The notes beneath the pieces are model-generated. The model made no database searches, was not told the origin of the DNA, and saw nothing but the letters and a program-made list of their open reading frames with translations. A DNA stretch of 64,000 bases from Mycobacterium bohemicum DSM 44277 (GTDB lineage Bacteria; Actinomycetota; Actinomycetes; Mycobacteriales; Mycobacteriaceae), in contig NZ_CSTD01000004.1 in the NCBI RefSeq assembly GCF_001053185.1, positions 278,219 to 342,218 on the forward strand, written 5' to 3'. Positions 1-10,108 of the stretch are shown here, piece by piece. A program made the position numbers and the translations under genes. Position 1 is the first letter of the stretch. Each line of letters starts with the position of its first letter.

Positions 1-1174
1 CGGCACGGTGTGGCTGATCAGCGCGGCCGGCGAGCGCGTCATCGGCTCGTGGCAGGCCGGTGAGCCGGACGCGGCGTTCGCCCACTTCGGCCGCCGGTTC
101 GACGACCTGAGCACCGAGATCACGCTCCTGGAGGAGCGGCTGGCGGCCGGGACCGGCGACGCCCGCAAGATCAAGGCCAGCGCCGGCGCGCTGGCCGAGG
201 CGCTGCCGACGGCGTCCGTGCTGGGTGACGTCGACGCCCTGGCGGCCCGCTTGACCGGCCTGGCCGAGCGGGCCGACGCGGCCATCGCGGCGGACCGCTC
301 CCGGCGCGAGGAGCACCGGGCCGCCCAGACGGCCCGCAAGGAGGCGTTGGCCGCGGAGGCCGAGGACCTCGCCGCGAACTCGACCCAGTGGAAGGCGGCC
401 GGCGACCGGCTGCGCGCGATCCTCGACGAGTGGAAGACGATCACCGGCCTGGACCGCAAGGTCGATGACGCGCTGTGGAAGCGGTATTCCGCGGCCCGGG
501 AGTCCTTCAACCGGCGGCGCGGCTCGCACTTCTCCGAGCTGGACCGGGAACGTTCCGGGGTCCGGCAGGCCAAGGAACTTCTGTGCGAGCGGGCCGAGGA
601 GCTGTCCGGCTCGACGGACTGGGGCGCCACCAGCGCGGAGTTCCGCAAGCTGCTCACCGAGTGGAAGGCGGCGGGGCGGGTCTCCCGCGAACTCGACGAT
701 GCCCTGTGGCACCGGTTCAAGGCCGCTCAGGACGCGTTCTTCACCGCCCGCAACGCGGCGACCGCGGAGAAGGACGCGGAGTTGCACGCCAACGCCGCGG
801 CCAAAGAGGCGCTGCTGGCCGAGGCGGAGAAGCTCGACACCGCCAACCACGAGGCCGCCCGGGCCGCGCTGCGTTCGATCGCGGACAGGTGGGATGCGAT
901 CGGCCGGGTGCCGCGGGAACGTTCCGCCGAGCTGGAGCGGCGGCTGCGCGCCGTGGAGAAGAAGGTGCGCGACGCCGGCGACACCGGTTGGTCCGATCCG
1001 CAGGCGCAGGCCAGGGCCGAGCAGTTCCGGACCCGGGCGCAGCAGTACGAGCAGCAGGCGCAGAAGGCGGCCGCGGCGGGACGCACCAAAGAGGCCGAAG
1101 AGGCCAGCGCCAACGCCGAACAGTGGCGTCAGTGGGCCGATGCGGCCGCGCAGGCGCTGACCCGCAGGTCGTAG
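1..1174 (+). CDS. DUF349 repeat protein, Rv2731-like (5' end outside window)
   Basis: The reading frame is open from the window edge, so the first visible GTG at position 8 is probably not the start; the M. tuberculosis homologue is about 450 residues and about 390 are visible. The product is Ala/Arg/Glu-rich and helical, with at least three DUF349 repeats that share a W-K-x-x-[DG]-R spacing and an LW-x-R-F core (around residues 125-170, 205-250 and 275-320). The C-terminal 80 residues are a Gln/Ala-rich coiled coil. DUF349 proteins have no settled biochemical role. It converges on the membrane gene downstream, with 3 bp between the two stop codons. Confidence 0.85.
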   Translation, partial: GTVWLISAAGERVIGSWQAGEPDAAFAHFGRRFDDLSTEITLLEERLAAGTGDARKIKASAGALAEALPTASVLGDVDALAARLTGLAERADAAIAADRSRREEHRAAQTARKEALAAEAEDLAANSTQWKAAGDRLRAILDEWKTITGLDRKVDDALWKRYSAARESFNRRRGSHFSELDRERSGVRQAKELLCERAEELSGSTDWGATSAEFRKLLTEWKAAGRVSRELDDALWHRFKAAQDAFFTARNAATAEKDAELHANAAAKEALLAEAEKLDTANHEAARAALRSIADRWDAIGRVPRERSAELERRLRAVEKKVRDAGDTGWSDPQAQARAEQFRTRAQQYEQQAQKAAAAGRTKEAEEASANAEQWRQWADAAAQALTRRS

Positions 1175-1177
1175 CGG

Positions 1178-1759
1178 TCAGGACCCCGGCGGGCGCTTGT
1201 CGTCGAAGGTGTCCAGCAGCGTGACCGACTGCTGTTCCTTGGCCAGCCGGCGCCGTTCCTCCTCGGCCGCGAGTTGGACGATGGTCCGCGTCCAGACCAC
1301 GCGGGCCCATTGAAACGTCAGGGCGGCGACGGTGACCCAGGCGAGGATCAGCCCGATGCCGGGGCCGGGGTGGCCCGAGGCGACGGTCTGGCGCGACCAG
1401 ACGGCCAACAGCCCGGCGGCGCAGGCGATCGCCGACCCCGCCAGCGCGATCCAGGCCAGCGCCCAGCGCCGGGTCATCAACGCCAGCATCGAGAAGCCGA
1501 CGCCGAAAACCAGCGTGAGCCAGGTGAATACGCGCGACGGCAGGGCCACCGCCGCGGCGCTGGCGCCGTGGCTGCCGAACAGCACATCCCAGCCGCGCAC
1601 GCTGCCGGTGTGGGGCAGCACGAACGTTCCCAGCAGCACGAACACCAGAATGGCCAGCACGAAACCCCTCGGACCGGGGTCGATCTCGCTGGCCACCCGC
1701 CGTTCGGCGGCCTCGATCTCGATGCGCAGGGCGGCGAGGTCGGTGTGTTCTTTCTTCAT
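1178..1759 (-). CDS. Small integral membrane protein, Rv2732c-like
   Basis: A 193-residue protein with a short charged cytoplasmic N-terminus (MKKEHTDLAALRIEIEAAE), about four hydrophobic segments (roughly residues 35-55, 75-95, 100-125 and 135-155) and a charged C-terminal tail. I chose the ATG at 1759 because it forms an ATGA overlap with the miaB stop, which suggests translational coupling; an in-frame ATG nine bases upstream is possible. It has no recognisable catalytic motif. Its position directly after miaB is the same as in M. tuberculosis. Function unknown. Confidence 0.8.
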   Translation of the reverse strand: MKKEHTDLAALRIEIEAAERRVASEIDPGPRGFVLAILVFVLLGTFVLPHTGSVRGWDVLFGSHGASAAAVALPSRVFTWLTLVFGVGFSMLALMTRRWALAWIALAGSAIACAAGLLAVWSRQTVASGHPGPGIGLILAWVTVAALTFQWARVVWTRTIVQLAAEEERRRLAKEQQSVTLLDTFDDKRPPGS

Positions 1760-3309
1760 CGTGCACATCCTTCCGCGGAGGCTTGCGGTGGTGAGGGGGC
1801 CAGCCCGACGGCGGGCATCCCAAGGCCCACGCCGGAGGCGCGCTGACCGGCCGCGTGCGCGTCACCCGCGCGGGTGCGGCGGTGGGCGAGGATGCCCGCG
1901 TCCGCGATGAGGTGATGGGGCGCCGCCTCGGTGACCACCGTGGTGACGATGTCGCCGGGGCGCACCGCCGGGTCGGCCGCGAAGTGGACCAGCCGCCCGT
2001 CGCGTGCGCGGCCGGTCATGCGCGCCGTGCGGCTGTCCTTGCGTCCCTCGCCGGTGGCGACGAGCAATTCGACGGTCTGGCCGATCAGCGCGCGGTTACC
2101 CTCCAGCGATATCGACTCCTGCAGCTCCACCAGCCGCTCATAGCGTTCCTGGACAACGGCTTTCGGCACCTGCCCGGGCAGCTCGGCGGCCGGGGTGCCG
2201 GGCCGCTTGGAGTACTGGAAGGTGAAGGCCGCCGCGAACCGGGCCTGCCGGACGACGTCCAGCGTTGCCGCGAAGTCCTCTTCGGTCTCACCGGGGAAGC
2301 CGACGATGAGGTCGGTGGTGATGGCCGCGTGCGGCATGGCCGCCCGCACCCGGTCGATGATGCCGAGATAGCGGTCGGCGCGGTAGGACCGGCGCATCGC
2401 GCGCAGCACCCGGTCGGATCCCGATTGCAGCGGCATGTGCAGGGCGGGGCAGACATTCGGCGTCTGCGCCATCGCCTCGATCACGTCGTCGGTGAACTCG
2501 GCCGGATGCGGCGAGGTGAACCGCACCCGTTCCAGGCCGTCGACGGCGCCGCAGGCGCGCAGCAGCTTGGCGAAGGCGCCGCGATCCCGGGGCTGCGCCG
2601 GGTCGGCGAACGAAACCCCGTAGGCGTTGACGTTCTGGCCGAGCAGCGTCACCTCCAGGACGCCGTCGTCCACCAGCGATCGCACCTCGGCCAGGACGTC
2701 GGCGGGGTTGCGGTCGACCTCCTTGCCGCGCAGCGCCGGGACGATGCAGAACGTGCACGTGTTGTTGCACCCGACCGAGATGGAAACCCAAGCGGCATAG
2801 GCGGATTCGCGGGCACTCGGCAGCGACGACGGGAACTCCCGCAGGGCCTCGGCGATTTCCACCTGGGCGACCTTGTTGTGCCGCGCCCGGTCGAGCAGCG
2901 TGGGCAGCGACCCGATGTTGTGGGTGCCGAACACGACGTCGACCCACGGCGCCTTGCGCAGCAGCGCCTCCCGGTCCTTCTGCGCCAGGCAGCCGCCGAC
3001 CGCGATCTGCATCTCGGGGTTGCCCCGCTTGCGCGGCGCCAGGTGGCTGAGGTTGCCGTACAGCTTGTTGTCGGCGTTCTCGCGCACCGCGCAGGTGTTG
3101 AAGACCACCACGTCGGCTTCCCCGAACTGGGCACCCTCGGCCGCCCGCTGGTAGCCGGCCGCTTCGAGCAGGCCCGCCAACCGCTCGGAGTCGTGGACGT
3201 TCATCTGGCAGCCGTAGGTGCGGACCTGATAGGTGCGCGCCGACGCGGGGCCCGGCCCCGACGGCGCCGCCGGCGCCCCCAGGGCCTCTCGCGCCACCAA
3301 CGAAGTCAC
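1756..3309 (-). CDS. miaB: tRNA-2-methylthio-N6-dimethylallyladenosine synthase MiaB
   Basis: Radical-SAM methylthiotransferase that adds the methylthio group to i6A37 of tRNAs reading U-starting codons. The N-terminal UPF0004 domain carries the three cysteines for the auxiliary 4Fe-4S cluster (C34, C73, C107). The radical-SAM motif CNNTCTFC supplies C181, C185 and C188, and a TRAM domain lies at about residues 385-455. The GTG start at 3309 is preceded by a TACCAT box with 6 nt between, a leaderless arrangement, and puts the protein at 517 residues, close to the family. Upstream in-frame codons lack family similarity. The last 45 residues are a low-complexity tail. Confidence 0.95.
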   Translation of the reverse strand: MTSLVAREALGAPAAPSGPGPASARTYQVRTYGCQMNVHDSERLAGLLEAAGYQRAAEGAQFGEADVVVFNTCAVRENADNKLYGNLSHLAPRKRGNPEMQIAVGGCLAQKDREALLRKAPWVDVVFGTHNIGSLPTLLDRARHNKVAQVEIAEALREFPSSLPSARESAYAAWVSISVGCNNTCTFCIVPALRGKEVDRNPADVLAEVRSLVDDGVLEVTLLGQNVNAYGVSFADPAQPRDRGAFAKLLRACGAVDGLERVRFTSPHPAEFTDDVIEAMAQTPNVCPALHMPLQSGSDRVLRAMRRSYRADRYLGIIDRVRAAMPHAAITTDLIVGFPGETEEDFAATLDVVRQARFAAAFTFQYSKRPGTPAAELPGQVPKAVVQERYERLVELQESISLEGNRALIGQTVELLVATGEGRKDSRTARMTGRARDGRLVHFAADPAVRPGDIVTTVVTEAAPHHLIADAGILAHRRTRAGDAHAAGQRASGVGLGMPAVGLAPSPPQASAEGCAR

Positions 3310-3361
3310 GGAGCCATGGTACGGCGACCGGACGGCGGCCGAGAAACCGCAGCTCAGGGCT

Positions 3362-3883
3362 CTAGACTCGTCGGCGTTCCCGCTCGGCGGCCAGCTCCCC
3401 GAACACCACCTCGCACGCCAGGTTCTGGCTGTAACCCCGGCGCGCGAGCATTCCCACGAGCCTTCGGGTGATGCGCGTGTCGTCCTGGCCCAGCGTTTCC
3501 CGGCGCAGCCTCGACCGCACCAGCTGCTCGGCGCGTTCACGCTCGGCGCCCGCGTCGATGCCGGCCAGCGCCGTCGTGATCACGTCGTTGTCGACGCCCT
3601 TGGTGTGCAGTTCGGCGGCCAGCGCGCGCCTGCTCTTGCCGGCGTTCGCCCGCCGGGACGACACCCACTGCCGGGCGAAGTCGGTGTCGTCCACCAGCCC
3701 GACCGCCGCCAACCGGTCGAGCACGGCGGCGCTGACCTGGTCGGGATAGCCGCGCTTGGCCAGCTGTGCGGACAACTCCGAACGCGTGCGCGCCCTCGCG
3801 GTGAGCAGGCGCAGGCACAGCGCCCGCGCCTGCTCCTCGCGGGAGGGCTCAGAAGTCGACGGGGGCGGGCAGGACGTCGTCAT
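3362..3883 (-). CDS. recX: Regulatory protein RecX
   Basis: Three-helix-repeat protein that inhibits RecA filament extension and strand exchange. The 173-residue sequence shows the tandem RecX helical repeats (for example the L-x-x-R-x-R-S-x-x-E-L pattern near residue 30 and the G-x-x-x-x-x-I repeat later) and an Arg-rich C-terminus. The start overlaps the recA coding end by 35 nt, the tight recA-recX coupling seen across mycobacteria, so it is expected to be transcribed from the recA damage-inducible promoters. Confidence 0.93.
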   Translation of the reverse strand: MTTSCPPPSTSEPSREEQARALCLRLLTARARTRSELSAQLAKRGYPDQVSAAVLDRLAAVGLVDDTDFARQWVSSRRANAGKSRRALAAELHTKGVDNDVITTALAGIDAGAERERAEQLVRSRLRRETLGQDDTRITRRLVGMLARRGYSQNLACEVVFGELAAERERRRV

Positions 3884-4889
3884 CGGTCACGACCGCACCA
3901 ATGCCAAGCTTTTCCTTGATCTTCTTCTCGATCTCGTTGCCGACGTCGGCGTTGTCCACCAGGAAGGTGCGGGCGTTTTCCTTGCCCTGGCCGAGTTGCT
4001 CGCCCTCGTAGGTGAACCAGGAACCGGACTTGCGGATGAAGCCCTGATCCACGCCCATGTCGATCAGCGAGCCCTCCCTGCTGATGCCATGGCCGTAGAG
4101 GATGTCGAATTCCGCCTGCTTGAAGGGCGGCGACACCTTGTTCTTGACGATCTTGACCCGGGTGCGGTTGCCGACCGCGTTGGTGCCGTCCTTGAGCGTC
4201 TCGATCCGGCGCACGTCCATGCGCACCGACGCGTAGAACTTCAACGCCTTTCCGCCGGTGGTGGTTTCGGGGCTGCCGAACATCACCCCGATCTTTTCGC
4301 GGAGCTGGTTGATGAAGATCGCCGTGGTGCCCGAATTGTTCAGGGCGCCGGTCATTTTCCGCAGCGCCTGGCTCATCAGCCGGGCCTGCAGCCCGACGTG
4401 GCTGTCCCCCATCTCGCCCTCGAGCTCGGCGCGCGGCACCAGGGCCGCCACCGAGTCGATGACCAGGATGTCCAGCGCGCCGGAACGGATCAGCATGTCG
4501 GCGATCTCCAGGGCCTGCTCACCGGTGTCGGGCTGGCTGACCAGCAGCGAATCGGTGTCGACGCCGAGTTTCTTGGCGTAGTCCGGGTCCAGGGCGTGCT
4601 CGGCGTCGATGAACGCCGCGACGCCGCCGGCGGCCTGGGCGTTGGCCACCGCGTGCAGCGCGACGGTGGTCTTACCCGAGGACTCCGGTCCGTAGATCTC
4701 CACGACCCTGCCGCGCGGCAGGCCGCCGATGCCCAATGCCACGTCCAGTGCGATGGATCCGGTCGGGATGACCGAGATCGGCTGACGCATCTCGTCGCCG
4801 AGACGCATCACCGAGCCTTTGCCGTAGTTCTTTTCGATCTGGGCCATCGCCAGCTCGAGAGCCTTCTCGCGGTCGGGGGCTTGCGTCAT
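3849..4889 (-). CDS. recA: Recombinase RecA (intein-free)
   Basis: DNA-dependent ATPase for homologous recombination and LexA cleavage. The 346-residue product has Walker A GPESSGKT at residues 67-74, the LVIDS Walker B strand, the DNA-binding loops around the GVMFGSPETTTGG region, and the acidic C-terminus. It is uninterrupted: the intein that splits M. tuberculosis RecA is absent. I chose the ATG at 4889 (MTQAPDREKAL) because it matches the family; an in-frame codon 20 residues upstream is not needed. Two upstream elements, a LexA box and a RecA-NDp/PafBC-type promoter, indicate dual damage control. Confidence 0.98.
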   Translation of the reverse strand: MTQAPDREKALELAMAQIEKNYGKGSVMRLGDEMRQPISVIPTGSIALDVALGIGGLPRGRVVEIYGPESSGKTTVALHAVANAQAAGGVAAFIDAEHALDPDYAKKLGVDTDSLLVSQPDTGEQALEIADMLIRSGALDILVIDSVAALVPRAELEGEMGDSHVGLQARLMSQALRKMTGALNNSGTTAIFINQLREKIGVMFGSPETTTGGKALKFYASVRMDVRRIETLKDGTNAVGNRTRVKIVKNKVSPPFKQAEFDILYGHGISREGSLIDMGVDQGFIRKSGSWFTYEGEQLGQGKENARTFLVDNADVGNEIEKKIKEKLGIGAVVTDDDVLPAPVDF

Positions 4890-4945
4890 GGTGCCTCTCC
4901 TGTAGTCGGTGTGTTCGCCTGACCGGTATCGGTCGGTTGGCCGTG

Positions 4946-4968
4946 ACACTAGGCCCGGGGTCCGACAA
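4946..4968 (-). promoter_or_regulatory. recA proximal promoter, RecA-NDp (PafBC) type
   Basis: On the minus strand the sequence reads TTGTCGGAC, 8 nt, TAGTGT. This matches the mycobacterial LexA-independent damage promoter pattern TTGTC-N12-TAnnnT recognised through PafBC. The TAGTGT box ends 57 nt upstream of the recA ATG. The pattern is read directly from the sequence; the regulator assignment is by known motif. Confidence 0.75.
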
Positions 4969-4998
4969 GTCGATCCCTCCGAACACTCCCCACAGTAG

Positions 4999-5014
4999 AC
5001 GAACAGGTGTTCGA
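4999..5014 (-). promoter_or_regulatory. LexA (SOS) box upstream of recA
   Basis: ACGAACAGGTGTTCGA on the plus strand; its complement TCGAACACCTGTTCGT matches the mycobacterial SOS consensus TCGAAC-N4-GTTCGA at all but one outer base. It lies about 110 nt upstream of the recA start, beyond the PafBC-type promoter, the same arrangement as in M. tuberculosis. Confidence 0.85.
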
Positions 5015-5061
5015 TTCAAGTTTGACACGCCGGGCCGTCGGCGAGTCTGCGTCGGCGGCGT

Positions 5062-5118
5062 CGAGCCTGCGGTGGTGGCGCCGGTTCCTCACCGGCGGCC
5101 GCCCTGAGCGCAGGCTCG
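5062..5118. repeat. Inverted repeat CGAGCCTGCG / CGCAGGCTCG, first of two sites
   Basis: Ten-base perfect arms at 5062-5071 and 5109-5118 with a GC-rich centre that itself can fold. It lies between the DUF3046 stop and the recA regulatory region, so it may act as a terminator. The right arm with flank (GCGCAGGCTCGGCG) recurs exactly at about 57721-57734, where it again forms the right half of an inverted repeat. Confidence 0.65.
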
Positions 5119-5131
5119 GCGCGAAACGCGA

Positions 5132-5326
5132 TCACCATTGCTCGCGGGGCACGTCGAAGTCGGCGCACAGGGCCCGCCAGACGTCGCGAGGCTCGGCGCC
5201 TTCCTCGATCGCCTGCGCGGCGGTCCGGCCCCCGAAACCGGTCAGCACGTGGTCTACCAGCACCGATGAACCGTAGGCGGCGCCGAATCGCAGCACGACC
5301 CGCTCGTGGAACTCCGTTAGCCGCAC
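5132..5326 (-). CDS. DUF3046 protein, Rv2738c-like
   Basis: A 64-residue actinobacterial protein beginning with the family signature RLTEFHERV and ending with the W-R-A-L-C-x-D-F-x-V-P region. The GTG at 5326 was chosen by comparison with the 68-residue M. tuberculosis homologue; an ATG 12 nt upstream (5338) is also possible. It sits just upstream of recA in the same orientation. No function is known for the family. Confidence 0.8.
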   Translation of the reverse strand: MRLTEFHERVVLRFGAAYGSSVLVDHVLTGFGGRTAAQAIEEGAEPRDVWRALCADFDVPREQW

Positions 5327-5348
5327 GCCAGCCAACATACCCAGCGAT

Positions 5349-6065
5349 TCACCCCGCCAAAGCAAGCGCTTCGCGGCACACCCGCACCGGGTCGGCGACC
5401 CCGGCGACGCTCGAACTGGCCGCCCGCGCCGCCTCCCGGTAGCCGGGCGAGGCCAGCACCTCGCCCACCGCGGCGGCCAGCGCGTCGGCGGTCAGCGGCC
5501 GGATCAGCCTCCCGCTGCCGTGGCGCACCACCCGGTTGGCGATCTCCCACTGGTCCCCGCCGCCGGGCACCACCACCAGGGGGACCCCGGCGAGCAGTGT
5601 CTTGGCCACCATGCCGTGGCCGCCCCCGCAGATCACCACGTCGGCGCGCGTGAGCAGGTCGTCCTGGCGTCCCAGCCCCACCACCGCCCACGGCGGCACC
5701 GGCACCTGCGGGCCGCCCAGCCGGGACACCACCAGGCGCGAACCCTCGGGCAGCGTCTCCCCGGGGACAAGGCACCCCAGCGCGACCTCGGCCAGCCCTT
5801 CGGTGCCGGTCAGGGCGGTCGACGGCGCCACCACCACCACGGGTCCCCGGCCCGGCGGGATGTCCAGCACGCGGTCGGTCGGCTCGAAATGCAGCGGGCC
5901 CACCACCACCGCCTCCGCCGGCCAGTCCGGACGTGGGAGCTCCAGGGCGGGCAGGGTGGCGATCAGCCGCCGCAGCGGCCCGGGATCGGTGGCGGGCAAA
6001 CCGATCTCGGCCCGAACGGCCGCGCGCTGGCGCAGCCCGGCCCGCCAGGACCGCGCGGTGAGCGA
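5349..6065 (-). pseudogene. C-terminal half of a glycosyltransferase (Rv2739c-like), 5' truncated
   Basis: The frame encodes about 235 residues resembling the C-terminal nucleotide-sugar-binding half of an MGT/UDP-glucosyltransferase-like protein. The donor-site pattern is visible (ADVVICGGGHGMVAKTLLAG, then PLVVVPGGGDQWEIANRV). The M. tuberculosis homologue Rv2739c is about 388 residues; here the similarity starts in mid-domain and the frame runs straight back into the last codons of pgsA3, with no start codon or ribosome-binding site. Everything that lies between these two genes in M. tuberculosis (Rv2740 to Rv2745c) is missing. It is a broken gene or an assembly junction. Confidence 0.75.
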
Positions 6066-6066
6066 C

Positions 6067-6669
6067 TCAGCGGCCGGGCGTCCGACGGACCTCCCGGACG
6101 GTCGAGGCCACGTAGTCGATGCCGGTGACGATCGTCAGCAGGATCGCGACCGCCATCACCACCGAGGCCGCCACGATGAATGGGCCGGAGAGCGGCAGGA
6201 TGAACAACCCGATCGCGACGGCCTGGACCACCGTCTTGAGCTTGCCGCCCATGCTGGCGGGGATGACGCCGCGGCGAATGACCGCCAACCGCAGCAGGGT
6301 CACCCCGACCTCGCGGACCAGGATCACCACGGTGACCCACCACGGCAGCTCGTGGAGCATCGACAGCCCTATCAGCGCCGACCCGATCAGCGTCTTGTCG
6401 GCGATCGGATCGGCGAACGCGCCGAATTCGGTGGCCATGCCGTAGTTGCGGGCCAGCAGACCATCCAGCCGGTCGGTGATGCAGGCGACCGCGAAAACCA
6501 CGAAAGCCACTAGCCGAAAGGCGGTTTGGCGGCCGTCCCCGGCAAAGAGCGCGAGCAGGAAAATCGGCACCAGCACCAGCCGCAGCAGCGTCAGAACGTT
6601 CGCCAGGTTGGCGATGCGGACGGGGTCCGGAGGTCCCGTCACTGGACCCGTTTCCGGCTGCCCCGACAC
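6067..6669 (-). CDS. pgsA3: CDP-diacylglycerol-glycerol-3-phosphate 3-phosphatidyltransferase
   Basis: CDP-alcohol phosphatidyltransferase, 200 residues, membrane-embedded. The full signature DxxDGxxARx8Gx3Dx3D is present in the segment TDRLDGLLARNYGMATEFGA followed by FADPIAD. About five hydrophobic segments are visible. The GTG start at 6669 has a TATTCT box with 6 nt between (6676-6681), a leaderless arrangement divergent from argA. The 3' end is intact but abuts a truncated glycosyltransferase frame. Which phospholipid PgsA3 actually makes in mycobacteria is less certain than its family. Confidence 0.9.
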   Translation of the reverse strand: MSGQPETGPVTGPPDPVRIANLANVLTLLRLVLVPIFLLALFAGDGRQTAFRLVAFVVFAVACITDRLDGLLARNYGMATEFGAFADPIADKTLIGSALIGLSMLHELPWWVTVVILVREVGVTLLRLAVIRRGVIPASMGGKLKTVVQAVAIGLFILPLSGPFIVAASVVMAVAILLTIVTGIDYVASTVREVRRTPGR

Positions 6670-6675
6670 GGCAAC

Positions 6676-6720
6676 AGAATAGCGGTTGACCAGCGCGACC
6701 GATCCCGATGCCGATACTGT
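6676..6720. promoter_or_regulatory. Divergent leaderless promoters of pgsA3 and argA
   Basis: On the minus strand TATTCT (6681 to 6676) sits 6 nt before the pgsA3 GTG. On the plus strand TACTGT (6715-6720) sits 5 nt before the argA GTG at 6726. Both fit the -10 TANNNT box of leaderless mycobacterial transcripts. Confidence 0.55.
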
Positions 6721-6725
6721 TACCC

Positions 6726-7241
6726 GTGACCGAAAGTCGACAGGATCACCGGCCGACAGTCCGGCGTGCGCGCACCTCTGACGTGCCCGCCATCAAACAC
6801 CTCGTCGACACCTATTCCGGGAAGATCCTTCTGGAGAAGAACCTCGTCACGCTCTATGAGGCCGTTCAGGAGTTCTGGGTGGCCGAGATTGACGGCAGGG
6901 TGGTGGGCTGCGGGGCGCTGCACGTGCTGTGGGCGGACCTCGGCGAGATCCGCACCGTCGCGGTCGATCCGGCAATGACCGGCCGCGGCATCGGGCACGC
7001 GATCGTCAACCGGCTCCTGGAGGTCGCCCGCGAACTGCAGTTGGAGCGGTTGTTCGTGCTGACCTTCGAGACCGAGTTCTTCGGCAAGCACGGGTTCACC
7101 GAGATCGAGGGCACCCCGGTGACCGCAGAGGTGTTCGAGGAGATGTGTCGCTCCTACGACATCGGCGTCGCCGAGTTCCTGGATCTGAGCTACGTCAAGC
7201 CCAACATCCTGGGCAACTCCCGGATGCTGCTGGTCCTCTAG
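6726..7241 (+). CDS. argA: L-glutamate N-acetyltransferase ArgA (GNAT type)
   Basis: Single-domain GNAT enzyme catalysing the first step of arginine synthesis, N-acetylation of glutamate; the mycobacterial type is much shorter than E. coli ArgA. The 171-residue sequence shows the acetyl-CoA loop VDPAMTGRGIGHAIV (Q/R-x-x-G-x-G/A) and the terminal NILGNSRMLLVL typical of the family. The GTG at 6726 is chosen because it matches the M. tuberculosis start and lies 5 nt after TACTGT. It converges on ftsK across a strong inverted repeat. Confidence 0.9.
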   Translation: MTESRQDHRPTVRRARTSDVPAIKHLVDTYSGKILLEKNLVTLYEAVQEFWVAEIDGRVVGCGALHVLWADLGEIRTVAVDPAMTGRGIGHAIVNRLLEVARELQLERLFVLTFETEFFGKHGFTEIEGTPVTAEVFEEMCRSYDIGVAEFLDLSYVKPNILGNSRMLLVL

Positions 7242-7265
7242 CCCCGCGAGCTGGGGGCGCCTCCC

Positions 7266-7327
7266 GCGAGCAGACGCAGAATCGCACTAAATGCGCTCTT
7301 CCAGTGGGATTCTGCGTCTGCTCGCGC
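7266..7327. terminator. Long inverted repeat between convergent argA and ftsK
   Basis: Nineteen-base perfect arms (7266-7284 and 7309-7327, core GCAGACGCAGAATC / GATTCTGCGTCTGC). The stem continues after one mismatch for four more pairs (CACT/AGTG), giving a stem of about 24 bp with a short loop. It sits in the 101-bp gap between the convergent stop codons of argA and ftsK, so a bidirectional terminator is the simplest reading; it could also be a dispersed palindromic element. Confidence 0.75.
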
Positions 7328-7342
7328 CAAGGGGCTACCGCG

Positions 7343-9634
<2,292 letters not shown>

Positions 9635-9745
9635 GGGGACCAGCCTAGTCGCTATCGCCTCAAATTCACCATCTGCCACACTGGTCACAAAAGTGTGTCG
9701 GTTCGGCCGCCGCGGGATCACCGAAGCGGCCCGCCGGCGAGTGGG

Positions 9746-9765
9746 TAGGGTGACAGCCGTCACCC
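9746..9765 (+). promoter_or_regulatory. Palindrome over the Rv2749-like promoter
   Basis: GGGTGAC-AGCC-GTCACCC (9748-9754 and 9759-9765) is a perfect 7+7 bp palindrome. It overlaps a candidate -10 box TAGGGT (9746-9751) about 45 nt upstream of the ATG at 9794. It lies in the divergent ftsK/monooxygenase interval and could bind a dimeric repressor. No regulator gene is adjacent. Confidence 0.45.
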
Positions 9766-9793
9766 CGTGCCACACACCCGAGGAGCCCCCAGC

Positions 9794-10108
9794 ATGCCCG
9801 TCGTCGTCGTCGCCACCATGACCGTCAAACCCGAGTCGGTCGACACCGTCCGCGACATCCTGACCACCGCTGTGTCAGAAGTGCACGACGAACCCGGCTG
9901 CCAGCTCTACTCGCTGCACCAGAGCGGGGAGACCTTCGTCTTCGTCGAGCAGTGGGCCGACGAGGAGGCGCTCAAGACCCACAGCACCGCGCCGGCGATC
10001 GGCAAGATGTTCGCGGCGGTCGGGGAGCACCTGGCCGGCGCGCCGGACATCAAGATGCTGCAGCCGGTTCCGGCGGGCGACGCGGACAAGGGACAGCTGC
10101 GCCGCTGA
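9794..10108 (+). CDS. Antibiotic biosynthesis monooxygenase (ABM) domain protein, Rv2749-like
   Basis: A 104-residue dimeric ferredoxin-fold protein of the ABM/YgiN family, with the typical opening MPVVVVATMTVKPESVDTVR and the central F-V-F-V-E-Q-W strand. The family includes quinol and heme monooxygenases, but the short sequence does not show which substrate. The ATG at 9794 has AGGAG at 9781-9785. Its stop TGA overlaps the ATG of the following SDR gene (TGATG), so the two are co-translated. Confidence 0.85.
   Translation: MPVVVVATMTVKPESVDTVRDILTTAVSEVHDEPGCQLYSLHQSGETFVFVEQWADEEALKTHSTAPAIGKMFAAVGEHLAGAPDIKMLQPVPAGDADKGQLRR

Noticed and set aside
4889..4949. recA start 20 codons upstream
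   Set aside because: It would place the start in the promoter region after the TAGTGT box and adds sequence not seen in RecA proteins.
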